DNA of 64,000 nt. Source: Nitzschia sp. pyKryTriq1. Its lineage: Eukaryota; Bacillariophyta; Bacillariophyceae; Bacillariales; Bacillariaceae. The stretch is taken from contig OY101119.1 in the NCBI GenBank assembly GCA_956465555.1, forward strand, positions 930,001 through 994,000, written 5' to 3'. Below, piece after piece: positions 1 through 11,699 of the stretch; within the stretch, counting starts at the first letter, position 1, and every line of letters starts with the position of its first letter. The position numbers and the translations under genes are program-made. The notes below the pieces were generated by a model, which searched no databases, was not told where the DNA came from, and was given only the letters and a program-made list of their open reading frames with translations.

Positions 1-237
1 CACCATCTGGAAAAGCTTCAGGATAAATCCAGATGGGGCGTTTGCGCCACCATCTTGGTTGGCGGATGGGGAGTCTTCCTTCATCTTGGTATCGATACTC
101 ATGGTCATTTTGTAATCCGATGTGGGCATTGTTGTTGTTCTTTGAAAAGAGCGGAATGGGATGCGGATCGGCCAGCAAGCGAGGATGGCAAAGTATGTGC
201 GAAGGCGGAGAGCGAGCTTTGGACAATCTCTGTCTGA
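1..237 (+). CDS. 3' end of an unidentified gene (partial)
   Basis: The first forward frame is open from the window edge to a TGA at 235-237, giving about 78 codons. The peptide has a hydrophobic stretch around VCATILVGGWGVFLHLGID, a cysteine cluster (CGHCCCS) and then a polar tail. I do not recognise a family. It may be the C-terminus of a gene that starts outside the window. A chance open frame is also possible, since 78 codons is short and no domain is visible. No downstream feature clearly marks a 3' UTR. Confidence 0.3.
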   Translation, partial: HHLEKLQDKSRWGVCATILVGGWGVFLHLGIDTHGHFVIRCGHCCCSLKRAEWDADRPASEDGKVCAKAESELWTISV

Positions 238-914
238 AGGGACATTAATGCGACTACATTCGAACACTAGTTCATAAATAAATAGCCCTAATTAACCTTC
301 ATTTCGGAAATTCAGCAAAACTTTACTAAACTACCCGCGTGAAGCTTGGTACATTTTCCTACAAGAAGGTGAATGAAGCGGTATGAAAGCATGATGTCCC
401 AACGACAGGCTATCCGACATTCAAAAAATGACAGTGCCGGGTGCCCTTTTAATTTATTTGGCGGCTGACGTCCGTCTACCGGGTATCGCGGAATGCTTCT
501 TTGCTTTGCCTCCATTCTGCGTTATACCGGTAGAACTTTGGATTTGGGAAAATGGCGCGGAGCACTTCGGTCCACAAGTTCATATCAACGTACCCAGACC
601 ATTTGAAACGTATGTACTATGTATACATACATACGTCAAGAAGGTTCTGAAAGAGGCCTTTTTATTTGTCGTGCGAGCGAGGGCGGGGGGGAGGACGACC
701 CGCATTGGCATTGGGTTGCATTTCGGTTGGAGGTGAGAGAGCTCCCTTCTCATCTCACTTCATTCTTCGTTTGGATATCCTTGTTCATCTTCGATTTTGT
801 TTGTCACCACTACCGGTACCGGTATCGTCAACTCGCAGACAACATTTTCCCCCGTGAGTGGTTATACAGGGTTGAAGTGCAGTCAGAAGTCTAGAGTAGT
901 TGAATTGAGAAAGA
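238..914. other. Intergenic spacer
   Basis: No gene is supported here. Short open frames lack recognisable protein features. A small ACCGGTACCGGTA palindromic tract lies near 813-826, about 90 bp before the next start codon. It is of the same kind as the larger GTAC-rich islands elsewhere. The last part is probably promoter and 5' UTR of the gene at 915. Confidence 0.6.
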
Positions 915-2646
915 ATGGCGTCGCTGTCCAAGAGCTTCGCAGCTTGCACGTTAACGCCGAGCACCCAAGGCAGAAATGGCATGCCTCCATCAATCAAGTC
1001 TTCTCGAACCGGAACCTTCACTGCCACTTCATTCTTTATTGATTCTTCTGGTCACTCGAATTTGACGCTGCCGTTGGAGTTGAAATTTGCTACACAAGAA
1101 GATTTGGATCTCGTCTTGGCCTCGAAATCCATTTTGCCGGCCCCTGCCAATCTTGTTTCGGACGAGGAAAAGGGACAAGCAGACGAAGAAGAAGGGACTG
1201 CGACTGCGACTTCGAAGGACGACCATCGGGATGAATCATCACTTCCGGAAGCCTCGTTCATAGGATTTGAGGCGCGTAGTTCGTCAGTGGGTGGATCCTC
1301 CTCCAAGGCAGTGGTCGTCGAGGCGATTTGCATCAATTCCACTTCTGTGAAAGATCTTGTAGTATTCTTTGAGACAGAGATTACTGTTCGTGCTTCAGAC
1401 TATGACAAATCTTCGAAGAAAAACCCCGAAGAATCATCGGTTGTATCAAGTATCGCGGCGAATCTTGAGATCACACCGGTTCTTACCATTAAAAAAGAAT
1501 CAAAACCCGGTGGGGGATCTGCGATGGATATTCCAGATCTAATGGCACTAGAGCTAGGAGCTATACCGGATCATATGGAAAAAGAGTCAAGTGACAGAGT
1601 GCACGAAACTAGGCTCGATTCCTTGTCTTTGGAGGTGACTCTTACGCATGCTTTTACAATATCTGTCGAAAGCGTGGGAGGACCGACACCCGGCACGACA
1701 CTGGTGTCGTTGACAATACGACACTCCAATTTACATCGGGAAGTCGTCACCATTAGCAACATTGCTATTCATCCAGGTCACTCAAGATATGAAAACCTTT
1801 CCAATTCTAGTCCAAGGAACTTTGGAAGTAAATACTCCGTCAGTAAGTGTGGTGCTCGTGGGTGTAAAAAGTCACTGCAGTCTTTCGTGTATACTATGGC
1901 ATAGCTCATCCTTTTGAATTTCCACAGCAAACATGACAAAAGCTGTGCAGTGGGGCTATGCGCCACAGACTGAATTGCGACTTCCGTTGACATTGAACCC
2001 GTATGATGCCTATTCTACCGTTCTTATCATGAAAGGAGGGGAGGAGATGTATAGCCGATCCTTCACTTCACCGGTATCAGTGACGGGCATTGTCGGTCGG
2101 TTACATTCCGAGTCGTCTTCGGCGTCTCCACGCCATAGAGTGGTCGTGGCAGCCGATGTTCATTGGACGACCGAACTGGTTGCTGTTGAACCGGCTGATG
2201 CGTTCCGAATTGACATGAAAGTATCTAGTTCAGAAGTCAAATTGGGAGAACCGATGGTGGTTTCACTTCGAATTTTCAACATCAGCCTAGAGCCGCGAAA
2301 TCTCATGCTTCTGATGGCGAAGGAGGAACATCAGGGGGCGTCAGAAAGAGATGAGATTGTCAACTCTGCGGTGGTTTCAGAGATTAATGGTTACACATTC
2401 GGCGTTTGGGGTATTTCAGGGGAAGATGATGGAACCGTTCGACTGAACCGAGACAATTCACTCCTGGCCGTCGATGGTGCTCTCGTGCTGGGGGAAGTAT
2501 TGGGCCAACATGCTGTGGATGCTGAGTTGCGATTCGTCCCGCTTCGCGAAGGCTGTCTCAAGGTTCCCTATTGGAGGCTGTATGATAAAAGTGCTGGAAA
2601 ATGGTATGCATGCGCCCATAATTTGAGTATGGTTGCTAAATCATAG
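915..2646 (+). CDS. TRAPP-type trafficking protein, Trs65-like (tentative)
   Basis: Two exons, 915-1842 and 1928-2646, give about 548 residues. The intron (1843-1927, 85 bp, donor GTAAGT, acceptor CACAG) is phase 1 and joins the exons in frame as YSV-T-NMTKAVQ. The N-terminal half is low-complexity and charged. The C-terminal half reads as successive beta-sandwich (immunoglobulin-like) segments, with alternating hydrophobic strands such as VTLTHAFTISVESVG and GEPMVVSLRIFNISL. The final segment, VDAELRFVPLREG followed by a short strand, resembles the end of the TRAPP II subunit Trs65 and related trafficking proteins. That resemblance is by eye, so the family call is uncertain. If right, it would act with Rab exchange at the Golgi. 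The start ATG is the first in frame, and no signal peptide or membrane segment is seen. Confidence 0.5.
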
Positions 2647-2994
2647 CCATTCCAGCACGACGACCATAGTTGATAATCCTCTCGGGTCTCTTGCACAGAA
2701 ATACAGCAGGTACTGGTGTGCCGTACCACCAATTCTATTATCATGTTCGCTCTCTCCAGAGACGGGCGAGCATAGACTTCTCGGTGAACTGCAAGAAGAA
2801 GTACGAGTACATCCTCATCGTCTGCTGGTATAATAATATTCTACTAGAGTTCTCTTCCGGTACTCTAGCAGTCTCTACTCGTACTTTGCTTTGTACTATG
2901 CATAAACAAACTAGTCTTGAGGACAGAGGGGGGCGAGATGGTGATACCTACAAAAGGGAGAACGGATGTCCTACAACGTACTTTCTGGTGGTAC

Positions 2995-3062
2995 GAGTAC
3001 CTGGTGCCGGTACCGTACAGTACAGTACAGCACGCACCAGGTACTCATACCGGCCGGTACTC
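2995..3062. repeat. GTAC/ACCGGT-rich palindromic island
   Basis: A run built from GTAC, GGTACC and CCGG units, including a (GTACA)-type triple near 3015-3031 and CCGGCCGG near 3050. Nearly every unit is its own reverse complement, so either strand can fold on itself. It lies wholly in spacer DNA. Confidence 0.7.
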
Positions 3063-3856
3063 CCTGATGAGTAGAATGAATGTTTTAGTTACCATTAGGC
3101 TACTACTTTACGCTTCAGAAGAGAAATTTACACCATTTCAAAATGAGACTGGTTATCTTGTGAATTTCTCGTGCTAAAATGACCCACATGTACTCCTGGT
3201 ATATTGCTACTGATGTCGAAGCATCAAAATCCCTTTAAGCCATTAGCCTTTACTATCCCACCTCCATTGTCACTTTACTGATGTGTTAGTTACTACTGGG
3301 CTCTCAAAGGAGTGATTTCCACCATTACCAATTGAGATCCGGTAGACCGGAGGATCTCAGCAATCTCAATACTCTTTACTGTACCGCGGTGCATCACTGC
3401 GCGTCGCACGAAGAATCTCAATTTTTTACGCGTAGTTGTAGTAGCGAGACAAGAGGAGGGGAGGCCAGACGAAAAAGGGGCGAAAGCAGACGAGACGTGT
3501 AGAAGCCTCCGGACAGTGGAAAGACTCGAACGCAGCGAGAGGACCCCACCATGACCGGAGCTGCCTTCTCTCTCACTTTCTTTTGTTGTTGTTAAAGTCC
3601 GGTTTCGGGGGTGCGTTGTTCCTAATAAAGCAAAACTAGTGTTGCTACTCGATTGCTTTCTAATATTGTGAGCTTTAAACTATTTGCTTTTTGCAATAAT
3701 CCTGATGGGCTCGGAAAAGAACTTCCCTCTCCTCCACACGAAACTCGCTGAAAAATTCAAATTCGGTGTTCTGTTTCATTGTGTATATCTGCCTCAACGT
3801 GCAAGCGAGGGCTGATCCGGGACCATCCCTTGTCGCTCTCCGCCATCGCCAGGGTT

Positions 3857-4096
3857 CCAAGTCTACTAATGTGATAATAATACTAATAAGTAGCGGTTTG
3901 GATGGGTATTATCTGCCAATGTTGTCTTAGATGTATGCTCGATGTAAAGCAAATGGGGTGATTGGGTCTGGAGAAAGCCCCAAGTCTAATGTGATAATAA
4001 TAATAAGTAGCGGTTTGGATGGGTACTATCGGCCAATGTTGTCTTAGATGTATGCTCGATGTAAAGCAAATGGGGAGATTGGGTCTGGAGAAAGCC
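3857..4096. repeat. Recent tandem duplication, about 120 bp unit
   Basis: Two adjacent copies, 3857-3979 (123 bp) and 3980-4096 (117 bp). They differ by two 3-base deletions in the second copy and a few substitutions (for example TATTATCTGCC versus TACTATCGGCC, and GGGGTGATT versus GGGGAGATT). Both begin CCAAGTCT and end GGAGAAAGCC. The high identity indicates a young duplication. No coding frame is shared by the copies. Confidence 0.85.
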
Positions 4097-4489
4097 CCAT
4101 CAAATTCTTAGGAAGAATTTGTCTGGAGAATTTGTCTTACTGGTGAAAACGGATAGTAGGATCGGTGTTGACTGAACAGCAATCGACGTTCTGAAACCAT
4201 TCGGTTGATAACAAGTCCAAGATTTGGTCAAGTAGAGGGAATTTTGGTACTATGTAACCGGCGGGTGACACGACAATGCTGGCCTTGTTGAATTCGGCAA
4301 ACCCAAAAAATCTGTCGTTATGGGACACAAAATTCTACTACTAGAACCAGAAAACTATCCGATGCCAGAAGTCGGCACCAACCAACTTTCAGAAGAAGTT
4401 TTGCAGTTCGTACCCAAATATTTTCATGTGCAAAAAATGCAGGAAAATCCGGTTTCCAGAAACGATTTGTCGACGACTTACCAAACACA

Positions 4490-4775
4490 CGGTACCTACG
4501 CCGGTCTACCCGCTACCTGTACGGTACATCTGTTACTGTAAACGTGTGTACCTGGTACCGTATGTACCTGGTACGGACCGTACGTCCTTCAGCTGCATAC
4601 AGTACCGGCAAGGATAGAACCACCAGGGGCTAATGTATAATAAGCTCCTGAGGATAACGCGGTACCGGTACTCGTACCGGGCGTACAGCGCACACTGTAC
4701 CGGTAGAGGTATTCGGGTACCCGACTTGTACTGTACAAGTACTGTACCGGTACAGTACCAGTACAGTTAGTACTA
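4490..4775. repeat. Large GTAC/ACCGGT palindromic island
   Basis: Nearly 290 bp dominated by GTAC, GGTACC, ACCGGT and TGTAC units. It includes closely spaced copies of GTACCGGTAC near 4660-4680 and 4740-4755. Open frames across it simply translate the repeat. It ends about 400 bp before the start at 5172. Confidence 0.75.
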
Positions 4776-5171
4776 GCGCGCACGCAGAAGAAAGCAGAAA
4801 GAAAGCAGAAAGAAAACCGTCCGAGTGCGCGCGTGCCAGCCAACTACATATATGGATGTATCATGTGTGTCGATCGGCAGATTAAAAAAAAATTGTATGT
4901 GATTGTAGACGTATTTAGGGCAAGAAGTCTTATACAATATTCAGATATGTTTGTTGGTATTCAAGTTCGTTAGACGTCCCGTCTCTTTCCTCACATTATT
5001 CTTTACTCATTCAGCCCGCTCCAAATCGCCGTATCCATCATCTATCATCACTCATCACGTTTTCAAGGTTAACACCGAGCAAACAAAGAAACAGATCGTT
5101 TGACGATAACACAATCGCAACTTTACCCGTGGTTCTTCTAGTATATTCCTGTGACTAGTGGGGAAATTAAG

Positions 5172-8100
5172 ATGGCGTCGACGTCGGTGAAGAACCGCGT
5201 TGCCATGTTTGAACATGGCGGCAACAAGAGCGAGGACGACAGGGGACCCATATCGCCGATGGGGCACCACTCCTTTAAGCGACCAGGCACTCCTAGCGAC
5301 AAGTCTTACCAAAAATCGACCACTCCTACTGGCAATGGTCTAAGACCTGCGACGCCAAATGGACGTTCATTTAATAAGCCTGTCACTCCTACTGGTAAGC
5401 TATTCAATCGTGCTGCAGTAAATGAATCACCGAAAGGGAACAGGGCATCTTGGCCTTGGCCCGCGGAAGATGATGTCATTCCGGCCCCCAAACAGGAGGT
5501 GGCCTTAAAAAAGGATGGCAATCGTAGGTACTCGTCGCCTTATCTGTCGCATTCGGACAAGCCGGTTATACTCCCATCGCCCAAGGCGAATGCGTGGAGT
5601 AACACAACGAAGATCCAATCTGTGCTGGATACATCGCCATTGAAGCATATTCAGAACCAAGATGCAAAGGCAACTTCCTTTTTGAGAAAGACGCCCAATT
5701 CACCGGGCAACGTGCTACAAAAGAAATTTGACACTGGTTCTGTCAAGCCTGTATTACCTTCCCCGTCACGTGCAACCTCCCCTTTCTCGCAGCTGTCAAA
5801 GCGCGATGCCCTTGATGAAAATAAAGCTCCACGCACGAATGATGCGGCAAGTCAGCGAATGAAGGCTTTGCAACTTGCAAAGTCTAGGAACAGCATCGGG
5901 TCCAGCACCGATGCGAAGGTAGCCTTGAATGCTCCATATGCAAATCCCGAAGATGATTTCTCAGCTGAGTCGTCTCATTCTTCCACAACGGATAACGAGT
6001 TGACCAATATTCAAGATGAAGCCATGCCGGATACAGATAGATCAGTTGGAACTGAAGAATCGCCATCCATGCTCTCGGTACCTGGAGCAAAACACACTGG
6101 ACGTTTATCACGAGCTGGCAAACTTTCACAGGCAAATCGGCGAGCTGGTACACCGGAGTCTGCGCCGGATCTTTTGGTATCCAGGGCAAATGGACGTTCG
6201 CAATCCCCAATGCAAGTAGTTCGTGGTACTCGAACCGTGAGTAAAGTTTCTCATCAGGAGGCTCGAAAGGCTCTTCTTCAGGCCGCTCAAAGAAAGAAGG
6301 AAAAAGCTGACGCTTTAAAGGAAATAAAGGAGAAGACGGAGTCTGCCAAGATTGAAGAACAAAAGATGGCGAATGATAATGCTTCCAAGAGTCAACGTTC
6401 TGCCGGTGATGCTGCCGATAGACTTGCCTTGAAGGCTGCAAATGTTCTTGCTATTAAGAATTCATCCAAGATTCTCTTCGGACATTCGATCAACATCAAA
6501 CCAGATGATGAGAGCTTCAGAGATGCCGAAGGTTCCGTGAGCGGCTCGGTGGTATCCATTAGTTCCGAGCAGAAAAGAAGAATGAACCATCCGGCTTTTG
6601 CAGCAAGACATTCGCCCAGGCTTTCGTCTATCGGTCTAGAAAAGCCCCCTTCGAAACAAGATGATACTCCAAAACCATTCTCGGAAGAGTTATTTTCTAG
6701 CTTTCGTCATTTCAACGAACTGCGTCCTGAGAAAAAGGACTCAAGTGCTCCTGAGAATGCTGCGGGTAAGTCTGGCTATTGTTGATCGCAGGGCACCTTT
6801 GCTGCTTTGATATTATGTTTCTCATCTCACACCTTCTTACTCAAATTCATCTACATCAGCAGAAGTTGCTACGAAAAATACTCAAGGTCGCCCGCCTCAT
6901 CCACATGCTGGTGCAAGTCCCATGTCTGTGCCATCGCCGAAGACACTGAAGGAAGCAATGGCGTCTGGGAGTGGTTCTGTTCTCCAAAGTTTTGACTATT
7001 CGCATGCTTCCCCTAAGAATGGGGATAGCAATACTGGCCGCTTCTCGATTGATAGCTCCGATAGTCCCTTCATGGAACAAGAGGAATCACTTCATTCGAC
7101 CAGTGACCGAAATTTTGATCGCATAGGTCACCCGAAATACGCCCCGCCCCGTCAGGCATTTCAACAACAGGAAGGGGGGTATCTAAGCTCACTTTCAGGA
7201 AACACCCACTCATCCACGTCTATGGTCAGCTTGGCCAACGACGCTTCATACTCAGGATTGCGAATTGGTACCGAAACATCCAATCCACTGGGAGAGATGT
7301 CGACTTCCATGCGCTCTGGTCATTCTCTGGCACAATCGATCATTTCGATGAGTCCAAGAGTCGAGACTTCGAAACAGAACAGCGACTTTGAATACCTTCT
7401 TAACACGCCATCAGCGCGATCAGGAGTCGAACTTGACCCAGCAGGAAAGTCAACACCATCTGGGATCCCTCCCCAAATAGACGAGGAGGAAGGCAGTGAG
7501 GCGACTGCCGGGCCTTCGGTCGAAGCAAGCGAGCCCACTGTTGGTTCTTCCTTGCTTGCAGATCAATCATCGAATGAGGGTCAGACCGCAAAGTCCTCTG
7601 CTATTCCTATTCAGATGAGTTATTCGGCTGCAGAAGCTCCTCCCGGCTTTGTCTTTCATGATGAGGATACGGAAGCAAGTGAAGAAGCTCTAGAAAAGCC
7701 AAAGATCCGCGATCCTGTTGGGAGGATGTCGTTTGACGTACCAGGTGACAAGGATGGGGATCAAAAGGGTACAACAAGGGACTCTGAAGCAAAACCCCGC
7801 GAGGGGGCAGAACGAAGCTCGTCGACAAAAGGAACAGTTTCCACAAGTCTACGAACTGGTCTTTCTAGCGTACAAAATGGAGCCTCGAGTCATCGTCCAT
7901 CCAAGGATCACGTTGGAGAAGACATTCATATCGGAAACGAGTCCCAGAGAGAAGGCTCAACAAGTATTCGAACGGGACTGTCTGGGCTTCAAAACACATC
8001 CGACTTGGAAGGATCTGCAAGTATGAGATCCGTCAGCGTTAGTATGAAGAGTACGGCTGGAATCGGTCAAGATTCGACAGAAACAGGGCCAGCTGCCAGC

Positions 8101-10452
8101 AATCAGCTTCCCCAGGATCTGCCACTATTGACAAAGCCTCCCGTATCGCAGCAGGTACAGCCAAAGCGTGCTCAAGTGCCGGACACCATCGTCGAGGTCG
8201 AAGATGAAGAAGCTTCAGGTATAAAGCCCAGGAAAGAAGAAACTTCACTCCTTGGACCCCAAAGTACTGCCACGACGGATTATTCCTCCAAAGGCTCAGG
8301 GCCTCAATCTGATCCAGGAAAGAAGGATAAAGGATCTGATTCTGATCATCGGATGAAGACTCCCCTCCCAGCTGCATTGACCGCCATCAACACACGTGAT
8401 AAATCACGGGAAGATGTCAGCATGGCATCATCCCCTGCTTCGTCAAAGCACTCAAGGTGGAAGGTGAAAATGCCAAATATGATCAAGTCTGTTCTGTCCA
8501 AGGCCTCTCCACGAAGTGTACAGACGCCCAAAGGCAAGGTCTCCGAGAAAACAGGATTTTCTACTAGCGAAGATGAAGATGATGACATTTTCGGTGGTCT
8601 TGACGAGGACGATCTTTCAAAGGTAATGGGCGAAGCACCCAAGAAGCCGTCAAGTACCAAGAGTGGGACCGGGCGCACTACGGCCAAGCGCTCAAACAGC
8701 CAGCCACCAATCCAAAATAGATTCTTCAACTCAGGCCACAGCCGAAAAACAGAGCCTCCACGACTCAGTGAAAACAATAAGGAAGCCATGGCAGCTACAC
8801 GCAACTCGGTTCGCAGTGAGACCAGGAGTAAGCCAATCGCTCGTAGAATAACACCGGACAACAAATTGAGTCTCAAGGGAATTGCCAAGCGCCTCACATC
8901 GCCAAAGGCAGCAGAGTCAAATCCGTACGGATTATATTCGAACAACAACGAAAAATCCAACAACGACCGCTCTGGAACATATCTCGAACAAGAAGTGGTG
9001 CAAGAAGTCCACTCCGATATCACATCCTCCATCATTGCTGGGCCGTTCCAAAAATTGGGAAAACGACCCCCGAACCCCAAGAAGGGGGGTGAACCCGAGG
9101 AAGAGATAGCCAAAGCAAAGACACCCAAGGCAAAAACTTCCATGAATGTTCCCCTGTCGACGAAATCTCAATCCAGCAGGAAAGTGAAAACTCCAAAGAT
9201 AGACAATCAGTCAGCGTCCTTAGAATCAAAGAAGACAAACGATGATTCAAAGGGAAAGGAAACTCTTTTGGACGAATTTGATGGTACCGAGACAAAGGCC
9301 ACCAAAGAAACCCTCGAAGAGCCAACGGTGGTAGAGGAAAACAAGGAAGAACCACCTTCAATGTTCATGAATTTTGGATGCGGTTTGTCGGATGCATACA
9401 CCGCTCTGGCTAGCGTGTGTCGATTTGGCGCCAAGGAAGAGGACGAGCCAGAAGTAACAACAACAGTCATCGATGATGACCTGGGTACTTTTATCTCTGC
9501 TGACTCTAATAACACCAGCTCGCACTTGACGGATCTCGAAAAGAGAGTTTGGAACGAATGGGACAAGTTGGATTCAGCCTTCAAGGCGACCAAGTCGCCA
9601 GCAGCATCTGCTGAAAAGAAGGAAGATCTTGACAAGAAGAGAGAAGTTGCTCGAGGCAAGCTGTTGGAAATTGCCAATTCCGCGATATCTTCTCAGATGA
9701 CGAAGGAAGGAGACAATTCAAGAGCCTCTGCAAGCTACACAACTGGAAGTAGTGACTCTGGAGATACCGGAGAATCTTCGGGTATGACTGGCTCGCACAC
9801 ACAAAGTAGTGGCGAATCTCGAAGCTACTTCTCTGGTGCTTCTGATATCGCGTCAGACATGTTCTCTCTCTCAGTTGCCTCGAAGGCGACGGCAACTCCT
9901 ATTCTTTTGTCTTTCAGTCAGAGAAGCTTAATTGAGAAATTCTCCAAACAGCTTGCAAACGTTGGAGTCGAAGTATTGAAGCTGAATCGACGCAAACAGT
10001 GGCAAGTTCGCTATTTCACCGTTTCCAAGGAACAAATTGCTTTGATTGCACACGAGGCCAATAGTAAATCAGGAGCCGAGGTTGCTCAATGCCCCAAGGC
10101 ACTACTTTGGCTCAAAAAATTCAATGGAAAGGGCGGAGGCTACAGCCTTGCCAATATCGACAAGAGTGGGCACGGTGGTATGTTGCTGGTAGACTTGAAG
10201 GATATCCACGTATCCCCCAACCAAGACATGGAGAGTCCTATTGGTAAAAAGCTTGCTGACAAGTTCAAGGATTCCGTATTGGTGGCCCTTGAATATCAAT
10301 TCAATGGCGAGAAACGTCGTATTGAATTCCGTTGTCGGGACAACGATGAAGCTCAATTCCTATGCACATGTATGAGAGTTATTCGGGACCTGCTAAAACG
10401 AGAGCAGGCTCTACGACAGAAGACCCAACAAGCCAAAACTCCCAAGAAGTAA
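5172..10452 (+). CDS. Very long disordered protein with PH-like C-terminal domain
   Basis: Two exons, 5172-6765 and 6863-10452, encode about 1727 residues. The intron (6766-6862, GTAAG..CAG) ends in a CAGCAG tandem acceptor, so the alternative start of exon 2 at 6860 would add one alanine. The ATG at 5172 lies in AAGATGG, and the frame upstream has no other ATG. The N-terminus carries a short motif, VKNRVAMFE, then repeats of the type TPTGxxxxxPATPNG. A basic, Lys/Glu-rich helix (coiled-coil prone) sits near residues 365-415. The middle is Ser/Glu/Lys-rich and repeats STSxRTGLSxxQN at least twice. Only the last 180 residues or so look folded. They contain a QWQVRYFTVS core like a pleckstrin-homology strand pair, followed by strands and an amphipathic C-terminal helix. 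A membrane- or cytoskeleton-associated scaffold is an inference; the family is not recognised. Confidence 0.75.
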
Positions 10453-11288
10453 TGTTTTCATTATAGTATTGTACCAAACATAATTATATTATCCACACTT
10501 CCATTTCATTCTTATTCATCAAAGAATTTCCATTCCACTCGTGCACTTCTTTACTTACTCCTCTTACTGATTGACTGTCGACTGTGCTTGCAACCATTGC
10601 ACACTTTTCTTGGGAAGGAGATTTTCAACTTCGATGATGGTTCACCGTGCAAACTTTTCTCTAGCTCTAAGAGAGATTGATCCAATTCACCTTAGTCATA
10701 ATCTCGTCGGGCCTGGCACCAAGGGCAGTATACTTTTTGTGCAAGAGCTCAACCTTTGCAAAAGCACCCATTCACTGTAACGTTGGACAGCTTGTTGGAG
10801 CTGAAATACACCATTCTCCATTCTCCTTGTCCTCCATCTCATTCAAAAGAAAGTCACCATGCCGGTATCATAGCGCGTTCACAACATGCAAGAGCTGCAT
10901 CTTGGTTGAAGCCGCCAGTCGCATGTTAGACATGCGACGTTAACAATTCTGCGTTCTCCGGTCATAATTAAGCCCTGTGTACGTGTACTTTGTCCGTCCG
11001 CGGATCCGTGTCCGGTGTGTCCGCCGTACTGCAATTCGGGCACCCCATACATATCCAATCGATAGAATAGGCAAATCCAATCTCTAAAATTACTTAACGA
11101 TTCTATGTCCTAAGCGACTCTGACACGCCAGCAACAAAAATAAAACGTGATTCACCAGTGACTCAAATTTTCACCGTTTTCGAGCCTCCAAACTCCTCCA
11201 TATCCAACCCAAATGGGCTCGAAGATGGCCTAAAACGACGCTTTCCACCAACTCGGTTTTTCAACAATCCCAACGCAATACTTCCACG
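10453..11288. other. Intergenic spacer
   Basis: An A/T-rich 3' flank follows the gene ending at 10452. No supportable gene is visible. If the dioxygenase-like frame at 11289 belongs to a spliced gene, its 5' exons would have to be here, but I could not find a convincing donor and acceptor pair. Confidence 0.5.
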
Positions 11289-11699
11289 ATGCTTGCCATC
11301 CATCATCTCCTCCAGCATACAACCTCAGAACCTCATTTCCCATGGTTCCACACCAAGTTAGTTCTCAGTGACCGCAAAACGAATAGCTTCAAAGGAAAAC
11401 TGCATCGAGATTGCGCTTTATCGGAAGCGCCCCGACAGTATACATTTATTTTCTTTATAGATGAAACCAACGAAAACAACGGGAACATTGAACTCTACCG
11501 AGAGTCCTGTGGAATGCCGGCGTACGAGAAAGATGGTGGTAGATTGTTCGAAAGGATGAAGGCTGCGAAAATAGAGGTGGAGTCGATCACCGCAAAATCA
11601 GGGACGCTACTGGTGTTCGATAGTCGCTGTCTACATCAGTCAATGCCGAATATGACTGATGCAACAAGATGGACGCTAAACTGGTTGGTCGAAGTGTAA
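11289..11699 (+). pseudogene. Phytanoyl-CoA dioxygenase-like C-terminal fragment
   Basis: An open frame of 136 residues shows the second half of an Fe(II)/2-oxoglutarate dioxygenase fold of the PhyH type. An HRD metal-binding pair sits in GKLHRDCALSE. It is followed by strands TFIFFIDETNENNGNIEL, the distal histidine in LVFDSRCLHQSMPN and an arginine in DATRWTLNW that would hold 2-oxoglutarate. PhyH enzymes are usually 250-350 residues, so the N-terminal half is missing. The frame is open for some codons upstream of the ATG. It is either a decayed copy, a 3' exon of an unannotated spliced gene, or a minimal member. Substrate cannot be told. Confidence 0.5.

Larger units (their letters stand above)
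2647..5171. other. Long intergenic spacer with repeats
   Basis: About 2.5 kb without a supportable gene. It holds two GTAC-rich islands (2995-3062 and 4490-4775) and a tandem duplication (3857-4096), listed separately. Short open frames such as 4137-4328 on the minus strand and 4320-4541 on the plus strand show no domain or codon signal that I can defend. The final 150 bp or so should be the promoter and 5' UTR of the gene starting at 5172. Confidence 0.55.

Noticed and set aside
4137-4328. 63-codon minus-strand frame in the 2.5-kb spacer
   Set aside because: Peptide looks fairly protein-like (FPLLDQILDLLSTEWF), but it is short, without a domain or neighbour support. It may be a gene relic, not enough to annotate.
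8346-9143. 265-codon open frame antisense to the long disordered protein
   Set aside because: It lies wholly within a convincing gene, and its peptide is Ser/Leu/Phe-rich with no domain. Antisense openness follows from codon bias.
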